A stretch of DNA of 64,000 nt from Pseudevernia furfuracea (Eukaryota > Ascomycota > Lecanoromycetes > Lecanorales > Parmeliaceae): assembly GCA_022315425.1 (NCBI GenBank), contig JAIUPT010000014.1:1-64000 (forward strand), given 5' to 3'. A model generated the notes under the pieces. The model was not told where the DNA came from, ran no database searches, and saw nothing but the letters and a program-made list of their open reading frames with translations. Within the stretch, counting starts at the first letter, position 1. The number at the start of each line of letters is the position of its first letter. Shown in pieces: positions 37,763 through 51,143 of the stretch. The position numbers and the translations under genes are program-made.

Positions 37763-40357
37763 TCATCCCAAGCCCAACAACAAAATCCCTCCTAACGACG
37801 CCCATATTGACCACAAAGGCAGCTCACCATTACACCGAATGGCTCCACCAGTGAACTGGACAGGACCAGTCGTACTGGCCCCTCCGTTACCAAAGCCGCT
37901 CATGATCAAGCCTCCAATGCCCACTGCTTCGGTACTAATTCCTACGACCACATCTCCGCCACTAGATGCATATGAGATAGGCGTCCCAGCCACAGTGACC
38001 ACACCGCCTGCGGTGAGTGTCTGGCTGCTTATTAAGAATTCAGAGCCAGTGCCGGCGGTGTACGTTGATCCATTGAAAGTAAATGTCGCCGGTGCTGTGG
38101 GCACTAGAGCAAGCGCTAAAGACTGTGTTGAGCCCGCTACGACAGCGAACGAAGCGCTCGCAGCTAGAGAAACGGGGGTGCCTGAAACAGTAATCACACC
38201 ACCAGGGGTCAGAGTCTGACCAGCAATCTCGAAAGCTGAAGCTGCGTTCGCTCCGTAAATGGAGCCTCCAATTGTTATCACCGGCCTCGCTGTGAGGCTA
38301 GCTGGTGACAATGACTGTGTCTGACCAGCGATCACCGCTACGCTCGCTCCTGGCGCAAGTGAAATGGGTGTACTTGAAATGGTGATTGCTGGAGAGCCAG
38401 GGATCAAGGTCTGGCCTTTTATAACAATGGCGGAATCAGAATTGGCTGTGTAGGTCTCTCCCGCGAATGTCATCTCAGGGTAAGCCGTAGGCACAGCGGG
38501 GTATAGCGACTGTGTCGTGCCGCCTACGACAGCCACGGATGCGTCGTGGGCAAGCGAGATAAGCGTACTGGATACCATAATAGCTGGCGCTCCTGGAACT
38601 AACATCTGTCCAGCGACTACGATGTGTGATGAAGAGTCAGCAGTGTAGGTAGAGCCTGCGAACGTCAGAGCTGGGGCTACGGCCTGCTTGTTGGTGTCAG
38701 GCACTGCCGCTGCAAATGTTGGGAGAGAAATAGTCTGTCCGTTGCTGATCAGAGCAGTGGCCGAGGGAGCTAGAGAATAGACAATGTTGTTTGTTGTCAC
38801 TGGCGAGCCGCCAGGGCTAAGCCTTCCTATCTGGGCAATTCTGTAGTGCGAGGATATGTCAGCGGTGATGCTAGATCCAGCAAATGATATGGCCACAGCT
38901 GCGGCAGATGCGGGCTTGTTATCGCTTGTATCAGAGCCTCCGCTATTACTGTTGTCTGCAGGTGTACCAGCGACAGGTTGCGCTCCAGTCTTTGAATGAT
39001 CATTCTTGCTATTATCTGAAGGCCCCACGGCAGGCTGAACTCCGTTGCTGCTGATTTGATCCGTACCACTGCCGTCAGACGGCGACTCTACCGGTCCCTG
39101 AGTTACTGCTTTGGCTGGCTCATTGACCGGACTATCAGCAGGACTTAGGGGAGATGGAGACGCCACAGCGGGTTTAAGGCTATTCGAGACTGGCGCCAAT
39201 GCTGGAGACACAGGAGCAGGAGTCTGAGGAGCCACACCCGACGTAGTTGGACTCTCTGGCTGAGGCTCTTTGTCGGGCGTGGGTTCCACTAAGGGCACCA
39301 ATGCTGGAGCAGCAGGGGTATAAGTCTGAGGAGGTGCAATAGGAGCTATGGGACTTCCCGGCTTTGGTGACGATACACCGTAATTACCAGCGATCTTGAC
39401 TGTTGCAGTGGTAGTCGCGGTCAAGGCAGCCACGGGAATCATCAATGCTGGTGGACCCTTGCCCACATCAAGAAAAGCGCAAGACTTGTACTTGCTAAAC
39501 CCCTCAATCCCCAGGACTGATTCGATGAAATTGGAATAGGAGACATTGTTGATTGGGACAGGTCCTTCGATGAATTGCGAGAGATCATTGTTGACCGGAT
39601 GAGGATCTTCGATCTCATAGTAGGTAGATGAGAGGGTAATCTGCGAAGTAACGGCATATTGTAATATGTTAGGATTGTCCATATAGTTTGTCATCATGCA
39701 TACGCATCCGCTCCCAAAATGTTGGTATGCTGACTGGAGACCCTTGGGGCAGCTGGGATCTTGTTGCGTGACAGATATGAATTCAAAGCCTTGAATTCCA
39801 ATGAAAGGTGTTGGATATGCAACACTGAATGAGCCATCGACAAAGGCTTCAGTACCATTGTTGAGTGCGAACCCGTTTGCTTCATATTCTGGGTCCATTG
39901 CTTCAAGGATACTGAATGCCACAGATTGTGCCTCTGTCAAAGTGCTTGCATTGACCGATGAAACGTCCTCGTAGATCGTGGTGGTACGAGTCACAGCGGT
40001 ATTATTGTATTGCGTAACTTGTACGGAAATCGTGTCCAGCGTCAAATTTAGCGTTGAGTCCCACCATAAGTTCACTGAAAGAGGTCCATAACGTGCCACT
40101 ACCTGACATTGTGGGCAAGTGACGTTTGAGGCTGCAGAGACTGTTGAAGGAGCGGAGGTAATAAAGGTGGGCGATGTTGAAGATGGCAAGGGCGAGCTTA
40201 TAGTGGTAGATAAATTCCCACTTTTCACTGTCAGGTCAAGTTGTTAACTTTGGGCATATACCGATTGGTTCGAGGCGTACTCACCAGCTGGCGAAAGAGC
40301 GAGGACTGACGCGAATTTGACCAATGCCAAGACCAAAACGGTTGGTAGCAGATGCAT
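37763..40357 (-). CDS. Secreted surface protein with tandem ~65-aa repeats
   Basis: Two exons on - (40357-40285 and 40227-37763) give 845 aa. Exon 1 encodes the signal peptide MHLLPTVLVLALVKFASVLA. Next comes a ~270-residue N-terminal domain with CPQCQ and CVCMMTNYMDNPN and many N-glycosylation sequons. A Pro/Ser/Asp-rich linker follows (about residues 300-440). About five imperfect repeats then carry the motif F.G.TYTA...S..IV..Q.L.PG.PAI.VS.TPISLA....VAVV.G.TQSL. The chain ends in a hydrophobic tail (SIWASLGGILLLGLG), compatible with a GPI signal. It is probably wall-anchored and adhesin-like. Not assigned to a named family. The pseudogene at 30.7-33.5 kb looks architecturally related. Confidence 0.75.
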
Positions 40358-43300
40358 GATGAATGATCGTCCAAAGACCCAAAAGATACAACCACCAACG
40401 CGCTGATCCAATAGACTCGATAGAGAGCGAGGGAAAATGCTCTAAAACAAGAGACGATTACCGCACGTTAGATGCAACAGACTGCCCAAGCATGTTGAGG
40501 AAAGCAGAGAGGAACTTCAAACTTTATGATCTCAATGGTCCAGCCTGTGCAGCCTCAGCAGGATCTGTTTAATTTAGACAAGTAGGATTTTAGAGTGCGG
40601 CTGAATGCCCTTGCCGGGCTAAGAGCACGCAGGCAAAATCCTTCGGTCCATTTTAGCTGATCTCTGATAGGATAGAAGTACTAGCTTCTTCATCGCCAGT
40701 GTACTATGGAAGAAAACTTTGGAAGGATTTCTTGGCCTGTCTATCCTCTCATGCCCCTAGATTTGGAGGTTCCTGGCCAAATCTCATGTGGAACAGAACT
40801 TGACTGCGGCGTAGCCTGGACGTTGGATTGCGCCCTCTGCAATTTGGAATTCCCTCTAGAAAGCTGAGAATGAAGGTTGTCATTGCATGAAATTTGTGTA
40901 GGCCACTAATAAGTGCGTGATTATGGCTAACTATGCAACATCACGCCTGAATCTAGAGTGGTTCTCACGCCATCAAAATCCGTTGCGCCAAGCCTGACGA
41001 GCTGTGGGAATCAGCACAAGCTGTGGATGGCAATCTGCAGAGACAGTGCACATATCATTTGATATGCGGGACCTTGTCATACCGCGGACGCATATACCCC
41101 GCAACGTCTCTTGCGTTCAATGTTTACCCTACTTATCCCCCGTTTTTTTGGGTGCTGTCTGTAGGTAGAATTCTGTTTTTTTGAATGCACCTCAAGTTCT
41201 CCACTAGGGCCCTACCGTTAGTCGTCCGTCTAATGGTACCTTTTTTCACTCGTTCTTACAATCATGCTTTCACATCTTTGGACTCTCGGTCTACACGTTT
41301 TGGGGTTTGCTTCTTTAACTTTGAGGACACTTCAAGGCATAGAGTTAACTATAGATAGTTCCTTCTTCGATTTTAACACCTAATGCTCCGATTTCAAGAA
41401 ATGATAGCATGTTTTCCTCAGTTGCCGTCCGTCCACTTTCATTTCCGGTATCCAATCAGTCAAGCTCAGGACGCGTGGTCTCTTCCTGTGGCTGAAACGA
41501 GCGGAAACGATCGCCGAGCAATATGGTATCAGTTGGCCGTCCTGCTGTCGCAGTAGGGAGCCTCTCCGAAGATTGCCAGGGAGGCGTTCGCTGGACTTCA
41601 CGAGCAGTGACTTTATTCTGCATCAACTGGTGGAGTGTTATAAAAGCAAATTTGGTCAGCCAGCTATCGACAGCTACAAGGGGGCCTACACCTATATGCG
41701 TCGTGGTCAAGAAGTCCTTAAATATAGAGATCGGACTGCACCAGGTACTATAGATACCATAGACGTTTTGCTACCTCTCTGATACACTAGCAGTACGTGA
41801 TCTCTTCGCAGAACTGTACAAGATCACTCGAATGCTTTCTCTCGCGATCTGATGGATGGTCTTTTAGGTGATAGGACTTGCATTATTGAGCGCTTTCCTA
41901 CCGACGGTGGCGGCTCAGACTTTTGGACACCAAGTCAACTCAAACGTTCGAATTACAATTTGCTTGGAAAATTGCTTGTTTTGAGGGCAACACGAAGGCG
42001 AATTCGCGCAAAGACTGGGTTAGCCACCTTCTTGTGGTCAAAAGTGTAGCACCAGGAGCGATTAGGGTCTGTTATCTTACTGACGACCTTGTAGGATACC
42101 GAGGAAGGCTCTGGATGATAGTCAAGCGGTGGGTAGTAAACGTGGAGTGTTCCGACATCAAGTCCTAAATTTCAGGATTGTCAACATGTTAGGTCGCTTT
42201 GAACACAATGTTTATATTAGCGTTCCAAGAGACATTAGGGGCGCAAGGCACGTCATTTATCGATGTACCACTCCCAGTCAAGTTTTCAACTCGTCGGTGC
42301 ATTTTATACGCTTCTCGTCACACACCAATTCGGCTGCTGAGCTGATCAACAGACGATGCTGCTTGCACGATCGAGGTCTCGTTAATGGGACCACCGACCG
42401 GTATAGGCCAATTGGTTGCGTGAGATCTCGTAGAGAGGGTATGGCATTTGGTGAATCTATGCATCCAGTCTGCCTACCATCAGAGATGCAACTGACAACT
42501 TTAATGCAGCTGTTGATACCGACGATACGGTGCGAGTCATGAATCAAAGCTTAGGAATTCTGCTTGAATCTGTGGCGTAAATCGAGAGTTGGGAACTGGA
42601 ATCTTCTGCAAGAGGTACACTTCCAGTGTAGATCGATCGCCACTTGCCGGGACCGAAGGGTCGCCCGGAGACCTCCCAGCTCAAAAAACGTTATCTCTGA
42701 GCCACGTAGGGAAAGAATCAATGCTAGATTCACCTCTGCCTTCTAATGCTCTCTCTAAACCACCAAGACCCCCCAAACCTTTCACGTACACGAAGCTCTA
42801 TGTTGATATTCCGAAGAGTGCAAATTATAGCGCGTACTGATGTAGTAATGTATTTTATATTTGAGATTACATCTAACTCTAACTCTAGGTTGAAATCGCG
42901 GTAACTCATTCTTCAATAGTGGGGCGTAAACGTGAATGCTATAATTGGAGCGCAAGAGCTTCTGGGATAGAGTAAACCTTGTACTCGGCTTCGGGGTGTT
43001 ATAAACAGGTAGGCTAGGGAAATGAATTTTCCATTCCGGTTGATGATCTTCCCAATCTTCCGAGCTTCCTTCCCTCCTTCCTGGTGAGTGAATCAGAATT
43101 CAATTTCTCGATATCTTCCTCGTCTCACACGAAAGAAAACAGCCTTGATGGACAAGGAAGAGTAAGACATGTTCGGTCAGCCCATGTACAGTCGGAAGAC
43201 CATCAACGTGCCCATCTGAAGGGAATCCAGCGACCTATCAATAACGAAGCTGGGGGTCGGCTCGCTGTTCGAGATAAAAATGGGCACCGCTGTCGCGCTC

Positions 43301-44225
43301 ACCCGGGATCTAGAGGCTATCAAGAAGTGGTCATGTATAAAGAGGAGTGGGTCAACATTTCGGCCTGACAGTCGCGGCGATGACGCGAGCCGCCAAGCAC
43401 GACTTAAAAAAACAAAACACGATGCATCATCTACGAGAGAGCGGAGCTTCCTTTTCTGAACGGGTCCAAGCCCAAGCAACCCTCAAACAGCATTTTCGAT
43501 ACGCAGTGATACATACCAGATAAGAAAAAGTTGACACGATCCGCCGTTGTTCTCCCCATAGGTCTTGTCTCAACTGCACATCTTGAAGTCAACACCAGCG
43601 GTATCCCAACAAAGTTGGCTATTCGTAAGCCGGTGTTTATATTGACCAGGCGATGCTCAAAGCCTGATGTTGGCCGTGTTTTTTACGGGAAAGCACAGGT
43701 GGTCAAATTCTTTGTTGATTTCGAGTCTCCGTCGATTAATTGATCTACCGGACAACAACGTTTATAAGGGATATCGTAGATGGCCGGTATCCGCAACGCA
43801 CGATCCGACTAAGACATGGGGACGTCTACATAGTTAGACTAGAGTTGTGAGCGAGTCGACGAGATTGAAGTGGACGGCTATGGCCTTTTTCGGTCTAGTC
43901 ATGGGCAGAGACTAAGGATGTGACTACGACGGACCACAGGCTATATATAAGCTTCACCCGTCAGGCTCGGCCTCATGTGCGAGCCGCTTCCATATGTTTC
44001 GCAGCGTTCGCCCCCGTACTATTATCGGTCGCTTGTCGCCTGCCTCGAGAAATTTGGAAGCCTGTGACGCTAGGTTCGAAGCGCGCTGCACCAACCTCCG
44101 ATCGTGGGGATTTAATCTACGTACGTTTTCCGAGGCGGTCCCACGTCTTCCCACATAAAGACTCCAAGCTTCTGAGAAAACTTAGTTTTGCCAGCTCAGA
44201 ACCTCCGAGGCCCCGTACCAAAGCC
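40358..44225. other. Long region without an intact recognisable gene
   Basis: Apart from coding-like fragments at 41264-42840, I see only short ORFs. The segment just upstream of 44226 is open in frame with the next gene but lacks a signal or motif, so it was left out of that gene. Confidence 0.4.
41264..42840 (+). pseudogene. Fragmented coding-like remnant, family unknown
   Basis: A signal-like start (MLSHLWTLGLHVLGFASLTL, 41264) is followed, in changing frames, by segments that look protein-like: FTSSDFILHQLVECYKSKFG, DSYKGAYTYMRRGQEVLKY, LGRFEHNVYISVPRDIRG, and a Pro/Lys-rich end PPRPPKPFTYTKLYVDIPKS to a stop at 42840. No single splice path joining them was found. Interpreted as a decayed secreted-protein gene; could also be chance ORFs. 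Confidence 0.3.
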
Positions 44226-44906
44226 ATGCTCTCCCTCTACCATTTCCCTCTGCTCACATCCAGCATCCCGATCATCGCCGCGGCTTTTCTTCCGTATATC
44301 CGAGCCACCGATCCCACATCATTAGAGCTAGATAGAAACTCCGCCGGACAGAATCATGCAACCAACATCACTACCCTCGCTCAATCTTCAGATACGAATC
44401 TGTCCGACCGCATCTCCTTTGTAGACGTTATTTACGACGGCGTACGAGTGACAAGGACTCGCTACCGCAGCGCCGTCTTCCGCGAAGCCCAAGCAGCCTC
44501 GATCATAGGTCCCACGACGAATCCACACTACCTCACCGACATGCGATTGATCTTCAGCGTAAAACAGGGCGACTACCGCTCCATCTACCTCGAAATGACT
44601 GCAACATGGCCCCAGTGGGGGGAGCCACGACTGACGACCACCGTCACACCTGAGGACGACGGGGTGTTGCCATCAATGTTTGGCATGGATATTGTGGAGG
44701 CCGATCGTCGGATGAAGGCCGCGGGCTTCGGACAGCGGTATGATGCCGTGGATATTAGATGGCCTGGCTCATTCCCGATAGAGTGGCAGCAGGCTTTTTA
44801 TTTCTTTCAGATGGACGGAGACGACCTGGACTTTGTGACTGTTGGAGCGAGGGATGGACGAGTCAACCCATTTTATAACGCTGTGGACGCAGTTGAAAGA
44901 GAATGA
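44226..44906 (+). CDS. Secreted protein of unknown family
   Basis: The ORF is open from 43920, but the Met at 44226 gives a proper signal peptide (LSLYHFPLLTSSIPIIAAAF), so I place the start there (226 aa). The mature part has words such as ISFVDVIYDGVRVTRTRYRS, PHYLTDMRLIFSVKQGDY, PSMFGMDIVEADRRMKAAGF and DAVDIRWPGSFPIEWQQAFY, with one or two Asn-glycosylation sites (NITT). It has essentially no Cys. The C-terminal part has an amphipathic pattern (VEADRRMKAAG...YDAVDIRWP). I recognise no family; it is probably extracellular. Confidence 0.6.
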   Translation: MLSLYHFPLLTSSIPIIAAAFLPYIRATDPTSLELDRNSAGQNHATNITTLAQSSDTNLSDRISFVDVIYDGVRVTRTRYRSAVFREAQAASIIGPTTNPHYLTDMRLIFSVKQGDYRSIYLEMTATWPQWGEPRLTTTVTPEDDGVLPSMFGMDIVEADRRMKAAGFGQRYDAVDIRWPGSFPIEWQQAFYFFQMDGDDLDFVTVGARDGRVNPFYNAVDAVERE

Positions 44907-45336
44907 GATCTTTACTTTCCAAAAATCCTGGAGCGTCGATGTAATCACATCCCCTGCGAAAGCATCTATGAAGCACTTTATAGTCGGAACAAGCACTTCA
45001 GATTTGTTACCCACCAATTCTCATTCCGTGAAGATGTCTCTAGTTCTTCAATTGGGTATTCTGTTCGTAATCAAAGGGAGAAAGAGAGTGGCCCTCACGC
45101 ATATGCTTTGCCATCAGAAGGAAACACCCTCTACTTATAATACCATAACTATGACTGCCCCTGCTCAAGGGGTTCGCAACTCCCGGACAATGAATCTTTT
45201 CCTCCGCACGAGTTTAGGGTTATAATTTCGGCGTTTGCGTTGACTGTTGACGGGGACTCCAGACATGGTATGCGTCAAGATGAAGGCAAGGCAATGCGGT
45301 CCTAATCGACGGCGTTGACACGTCTGTGGCCGTCCA

Positions 45337-46210
45337 TTACGCGATCCACGCCGTACCATTCGTCAAGCCCCCCGCTGAGAAATTATTTCCCGTAGATCCC
45401 AGAAAAGGAATTATGGGCACCCCTTCTACCACGTAGGATGTGAATTGAAGTTGGTTGAAAGGCGAATCAGTCGTGAAAAGGTAGATGCCAGCAGCCACGG
45501 TCCCCATGCCCACTGGATCAATCAGCATCCGAAGTCTGATTTTGGGTGTGTGAAATAGGGTTCCCCCCCTCAATGACGAAAAGGGAACATCGAGTTACTC
45601 ACATCCAAAAGGTGTGTAGCCCCCTTGTGGTTCTTTCGAAGATAGGCAATCAACGAGAGGCCTAGCTTGATCGATGACATTTCTCCAACTAGCAACAAAT
45701 TGAGATGTGGAAACTCCTCCATGCGCGTCGCCGTGGGCTACAAGAGCGACGATGCAGGTGTCTGTGAGACAATCGTGATTAGCGATAACCATCAATATGT
45801 ATAGTATAATAGTATAAAACAAAAGCTTCGACAGCCTTCGCAATAGACATGAGAACAAAACCTTTACAGCGGTATACCATAAATATTCACATTCACACTG
45901 GGATCTTCTTACTGTATTTCCAGATCTTAGGTAGCTGAACGATTGCATGGGGGCGATACGCATCGTTCAGAGCGCCAAATGGCGTTTGAAGATACTGCGG
46001 CTCAGCGAAAATCCGAAGCTGTTGAGATAGTGGATCCCAGGGGGTTTTCCGGGCTGTCGGAATCAAATACAGAGCTTTGTAGCAGTCCTGGATATTGGGA
46101 GCGCCGTAGATAGAGGCACTGCATGAGACTGAAAGAACGAAAGGGCAGTAAAAAGCCCATAAGGCTACTGTTGCGAGTTTCAAAGTGAGAGGAATGAACT
46201 TGTAAGACAT
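45337..46210 (-). CDS. Secreted protein, paralogue A of a divergent pair
   Basis: Three exons on -: 46210-45913, 45761-45603, 45512-45337 (210 aa). Phases close only if the last acceptor is the ATCCAG before 45512. Signal peptide: MSYKFIPLTLKLATVALWAF plus YCPFVLS. The mature protein begins CSASIYGAPNIQDCYKALYL, then LRIFAEPQYLQTPFG, AIVQLPKIWKY, TCIVALVAHGDAHGG, SWRNVIDQARPLVDCL, GGYTPFG and a final VAAGIYLFTTDS region. It shares CxxIYGxPxxxDC, AxxQLPKxW and the TCxV...W...D...C layout with the gene at 46600-47208, which is transcribed away from it. Function unknown; size, secretion and a few conserved Cys suggest an effector or wall protein. Confidence 0.7.
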
Positions 46211-46599
46211 CGAGAGAGCTGCGAATAAGGAAGTCGCTTTTACATGATGTCCGCAAGCAATTCTTGTGAGAAAAAGTCGCTGAGCAAAGCGCTTCATGTA
46301 GAGCGCACCTTATTTCCGAATATTCGAAACAGAGCCGCCATCGTTTGTGCCGCCTAGACGTCTGGTCCTGCAACCAGTCGGCTCTGCGCCAACAGTGAAT
46401 TGCGAAGTGATCCGAGATGCGCCTCTGTACCTCTAACCACGTTGACATGTTCGCTGTTCCATAAACCCTGGCTGCTCATCATGTGATGGACACTTGGACT
46501 CTTTCCAAAACAGTGACATCCTTCTAAGTTACCATCCTGGATTGCCACATGCATTAGCCATTCTCCAATCTACAGTACTAGACCAGGAGCGCCATACCA

Positions 46600-47208
46600 A
46601 TGCATAGGTTGCCCCGACCTTCTCTGCTTGCTCTGGCAGTAGAGCTGTTGTCTCTCTTCTTTCCCACTTCCCAAGCACTCTCATCGCCAACCTGCAACAA
46701 CATTTATGGGAATCCTTTTTGGCCAGACTGTACCGCAGCTCTTGATAAGTTGCCGCGTGATACCACCGTTCGCTTTTTTGTAGAGCAGCAGATGCGAACC
46801 GCACCGCCGGCCGCAAATTGGATCGAACTCGTAGACGGACGAGGACCGTATTCGCAGCCAATCGCACAATTACCCAAATGGTGGTCTCGTGGTGAGTCCA
46901 ATATTCTCCACAATTTGGTTCTGTCCTTTGATTTAGCGGACCGATGCACTGATGGAAAGGCAGGGACATGTAATGTATTCATCATGGGTTACGTGAATTT
47001 TGACTCTAGTCAGGTTCACATAATATCGAGCGCGGTCTCATCATGGTATAGTCTCTTAGATGCGGGGTACCGAATCGTTTCGGGATGTCTTTGCACCGGA
47101 CAGGGCGGCGGATGGATTACTCAAGATGGTGTGCAAGGCTTTACAATTTTTCAAGACACATTTGGGAGCTCATGGCTGACGGGTAGATTCACATATCAGA
47201 TATGTTGA
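46600..47208 (+). CDS. Secreted protein, paralogue B of a divergent pair
   Basis: ORF of 202 codons. A 45-nt GT-AG intron (46892-46936, GTGAGT...TTTAG) is likely, because it falls at the same site as intron 1 of paralogue A; being a multiple of three it does not break the frame (187 aa if spliced). Signal peptide MHRLPRPSLLALAVELLSLF. Then CNNIYGNPFWPDCTAALDKL, PIAQLPKWW, CTDGKAGTCNVFIMGYV, SWYSLLDAGYRIVSGCLCTG and GGGWITQDGVQGF. Divergent from paralogue A, with 389 bp between their start codons. A further open segment (47202-47384) may be a lost or spliced 3' part. Function unknown. Confidence 0.65.
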   Translation: MHRLPRPSLLALAVELLSLFFPTSQALSSPTCNNIYGNPFWPDCTAALDKLPRDTTVRFFVEQQMRTAPPAANWIELVDGRGPYSQPIAQLPKWWSRGESNILHNLVLSFDLADRCTDGKAGTCNVFIMGYVNFDSSQVHIISSAVSSWYSLLDAGYRIVSGCLCTGQGGGWITQDGVQGFTIFQDTFGSSWLTGRFTYQIC

Positions 47209-50200
47209 TATTCCTGTGGGCGGACGGCGCCCCTTTCGAAGTTGTCATGATGAACAACATGAATGCAGAATTCCCACCCCAGATCAACCCTCGTTTCCCG
47301 TCGTCCCTGTTGCAAAATGATCCTTTAGCATTGGGTCTCGGTATAATAAATAGCACGCTTGTGGGAGGCATCACAGACGTATGAGAAAAGTAAGGGAAAG
47401 GAATTTGTCTCAGTAAGGATTGGTGGGCAAATAGTTCAAAAGATATGGAAGTGCTATGGAAGTTCATGGCTATGTTGCGAAACTTGAGAGCGCTAGATGC
47501 AAGAGAAAGACTCTGTAAAAGCGACCAGCTGGCAACTAGAAAGGGCTTGGCATGAGGGCAAATTGAAGAGGCACTTACTCTTTTCTGTTACTCTAGTAGA
47601 CAAGATACTAAAGAGATCACCAAAGCCTTCTCAGAATCCAGTGATGATTGTAATGGGAAGGAGCGAATGACAGACTCTATTGCGTTTGGATGCTGCATTT
47701 ACGCGAAAGACCCAAAGCCATAGCCGTGGTGATCAGGGTAGTGGCAGCTTTGGCCATTAGAGAAGCAATATTGAGACACGATCAATATTCTGAAGTTGTT
47801 CGTGGATGCAAGTATGAAAATGCCATGGTTGAGACCCTGCTGTCGTTTGTGACGAGTGTTATTCAAGGCCTCATAATCTCATTTCATAATCTCATTATAT
47901 TATGGACCCGGGATCTTCTCCTGCCGAGCTTAACTTTTTCCCACCTTCGACATGAATTTAGGTCATATTTGCTAAACTTTCGGCCAAATAATGTATTCTT
48001 CGTCATTCGCCCCCAACACGTGCTCCGCCACCAAAGTCCAATGGAAAGAAAAAGATTGCACAAACTTCTGCGAATTGAAGTTGAACATGTTCCTGTTCTA
48101 GAACCTTTTTTTGCTCCAAGTTAAATGTCGTAGAGTAGTTTCCTGGAGGAAATGCAAAATGAGATGTGTGCTATATGTTGGATGCCACTGATGGAGTATT
48201 CTTTCTTCTCTCTGGCCGCTAACACATCGCCTCTATGGATAAAACGGATACGTATGGGGAGTGCAATCGTGTGGCGAGGAACGAGTCAAGTGCATGGGAC
48301 ATGATTACTTCTTCGTTGGACTGTATGGCCTATTTCGTGGGCAACTATTCATCAATAGCATATACCTTCTCGTGGATATACGTCGTATCTATTGCTACTG
48401 CTTCTGTTATAATAATACATCCTCGAGGTCTTTCCACCCCCATGGCTATCCCCACTGCTGATTGTGATGCTGTTGACGAGATTGATCAAATCATTGTTCT
48501 TGCCGACAGCTCATCGGCCTGCAGAATCACATTGCTATCGCTTACCCTTGTTGTTATGATCTTGATCATGTATTCCACGACGCCATTGAGTAAATCAAAG
48601 TTGAGATGTTCGAACAGTCAGATTTGTAGTTCTGGTTTTGCCCAACATGGCAAGCGATGAAGCCCTTGATTCCGGCATTGACGCAAACATATCAATGTGT
48701 AGTACACTAAGTCTTCCGATCTCCACAGTTGGAACGAATGGGTGTTTTCTCCGTAGCAGTCTGTTGAGTAATACAATGGTGGGAGACTATTACTTTCGTG
48801 GATGGATGGTCTGAGATGGTTTGAAAAGGCAAAAGTTCAGATGTCACGACTGCAGGTGTGGATCCGCAAATGTGTTCCATCTCTGAAGCAATTCGCGCTT
48901 GTTCAGCAGGATATCATTGGGTACATTATCTCTAATAGCTGATAGCCTGGATTTACTAATGACCATGAAGAGACAGGTATGCAGGCGGGTAGACTCCAGT
49001 AGATGAATATGAAGTTGCTGACAAATTAAGGACTTCCTTCCACCCGAATTTGGTGGCAAATGGGGTGAGGCCAAGGGTCGCTTCCGAGGTGCGTTTTCCG
49101 ATATCGCCTTCATGATTCCAAGCAACTACGGGACAAACAATATTAGTCTAGGCACCTGAGAGCATACTTGGCCAAGCCCACGTTGAGAGCACCTTGAGAG
49201 CGTTCCGCCTTCTTGAACGTCAAATTTTTGAGATCATTAGGCACAAGATCAGAACCTTCACTCACTTACTTTAAAAGAGGAAAGAGCATGCCCGATGATC
49301 TAGAGTTTTGCAAAAAAAATGCAACTCAGTCATGGTACCGCAAATAGTATGAGGTCATATCGATCTGGCCAAGACCTGGTCGAGATATGACCAATGAACG
49401 GAAGAGAAACATTGCCTGGGCAAAAACGGCTTAGAGAACGTATGATATTCTTCTTAAGATCAACACTCCGAACTGCACGCAACATCGGATCCGTACCTGC
49501 TAGCGTAGCTACTGCCTCGGAGATTTCTTGTAGCTGCTGACATCTGTACTGCTGTAAGCCTCTCGGTACGTTCATCGGCACAAAGAGGATGAAAAAGTCG
49601 GCAGGCTGTCTGGTAAAGTAATAAGGCCGGCGGTTGGGCTCCGGCAAAGAAAGGCGGGTGACAGGAGTTGTGATATGCCCAGGGCGTGGTCAGTTGTTCT
49701 CAACGCGCAGACACCACCTTTCCGAAGAAGATGTCAAGTGGATCCTGGCCCTAAGTGAAGTCTCTATCAAAAGGATGTGACACCATCTTTTCGAATAATT
49801 TTGTTAGTGGATAGAAATCCTAAATGGAGTCCCTAACAATAAAGAGATGAGATGCTAGCGCCATTGCATTGGAATGATTGACTATATTCAGTGGCGATAG
49901 ACTTGCTTCCATTTTTGTCGATGATCTACTCTTGAAGCAGATCCCCATAGCATGAGATGACATGAAAGCAAGAAAGAATCCACACGATCTCTCAGCAGTG
50001 CCAAGAAAGCTGCAGCACCGTAGTCGATATTTTCCACTCAGTCAGAAGGTCTTTAGACTGCCCAGTCCACTATCTGGATACAACAGCCTTGTGACCGAAG
50101 CGAGTCCACAAGCCGAGGATCAAGTCTGAGGAATATCTGAAGACTTATATCCGAAGACTTCTCGGCTCGGCACTGGTCGCGGCAGCCAAGTAGATGGCTC

Positions 50201-50350
50201 AGCGGCAGGCCCGGAGGTCACTTGAGGATGGAGAGAAGGGGTGAGCGGTTGGTATGGTGGAGAGCCTTTGTCTGGCCGGATTATTGCGTATCTTTGCAAG
50301 TAGATCAGTAGGGGTTTGACACTTCACCCCCATGCATGACAAAGAAGGAA
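47209..50350. other. Long gene-poor region
   Basis: 3.1 kb with several medium ORFs (47690-48124 +, 48235-48660 + with two hydrophobic stretches, 49330-49647 -). None gives a recognisable domain, and no splice path was found that turns them into a convincing protein. Confidence 0.4.
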
Positions 50351-50356
50351 CACGTG
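50351..50356. promoter_or_regulatory. CACGTG (Pho4/NUC-1-type) site upstream of phosphate transporter
   Basis: CACGTG followed by GG, about 990 bp before the transporter start. Pho4 (yeast) and NUC-1 (Neurospora) bind CACGTG; a GG extension is typical of strong Pho4 sites. Assignment is by sequence and location only. Confidence 0.4.
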
Positions 50357-50894
50357 GGAGGCCATCTTGGTGCTAATGATGCTAATGATGCATCGTATGA
50401 CTTGATACGGTATAACCTCTTTGATGGTTTTTAGGCTGTGCTTTTACTACTCAGCCTTTTAGATATGCCTCGTCTGATATACTAGCCCGTATGTCAGTAC
50501 CGAGAGTACCAGATCAACATCATCACATAGCCGCGTGTTCGTTTGTTCATCCTTGACAAATCAATTCACGAAAAAAGGGATGCGATGCCTCGACCTCGGT
50601 GAGTCATCACGCGAGCATCCCTTTTTGCCTCTTTGCCCTTTTGCCCGATTGCCCGATTTGTAGTCCCTGCGCCGGGGCCGCCAAGGTTGTGGCGCCTGAT
50701 GTGCCAAGCCCTGCAAGGGCCTGGCCACGGACTGCCCACTGCCCACTAAGGTACTAATGGATCTCACCCTAAGGTACCTTAGCTTCCCCATAACTTCCCC
50801 CTAGCTTTAGCCTTTTTAGCCTTTTTAGCCTTTTAGCAACACCATCCCGTGATCCCGGCGGACAAGTTCAACCTATAATATGTACCCGTTCAAG

Positions 50895-50900
50895 CACGTT
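50895..50900. promoter_or_regulatory. CACGTT (weak Pho4-type) site
   Basis: GCACGTTT, the lower-affinity Pho4 core, lies about 440 bp before the transporter start. Two sites of differing strength match the classic PHO promoter layout, but each could occur by chance. Confidence 0.35.
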
Positions 50901-51143
50901 TCATAAAGATAGGCTGCCCGTCTTCCTGAGAATTCGGAGCATACACCCCATAGCTACACCAAATATATCGAAAAACTCGCCTTTTCTTCGCCTTTCCCTC
51001 TTGGCATTTATGTGGCTTTGCAACATCTTACGAGTCTGGAAACCTCATCAACGGAGACATCGACACATCCAGCAAAGTCCCGCCCTCCTCTTCTCACACT
51101 ACTACCACTGGCCTCCGACTGGACTAGAATCCACTCATACACC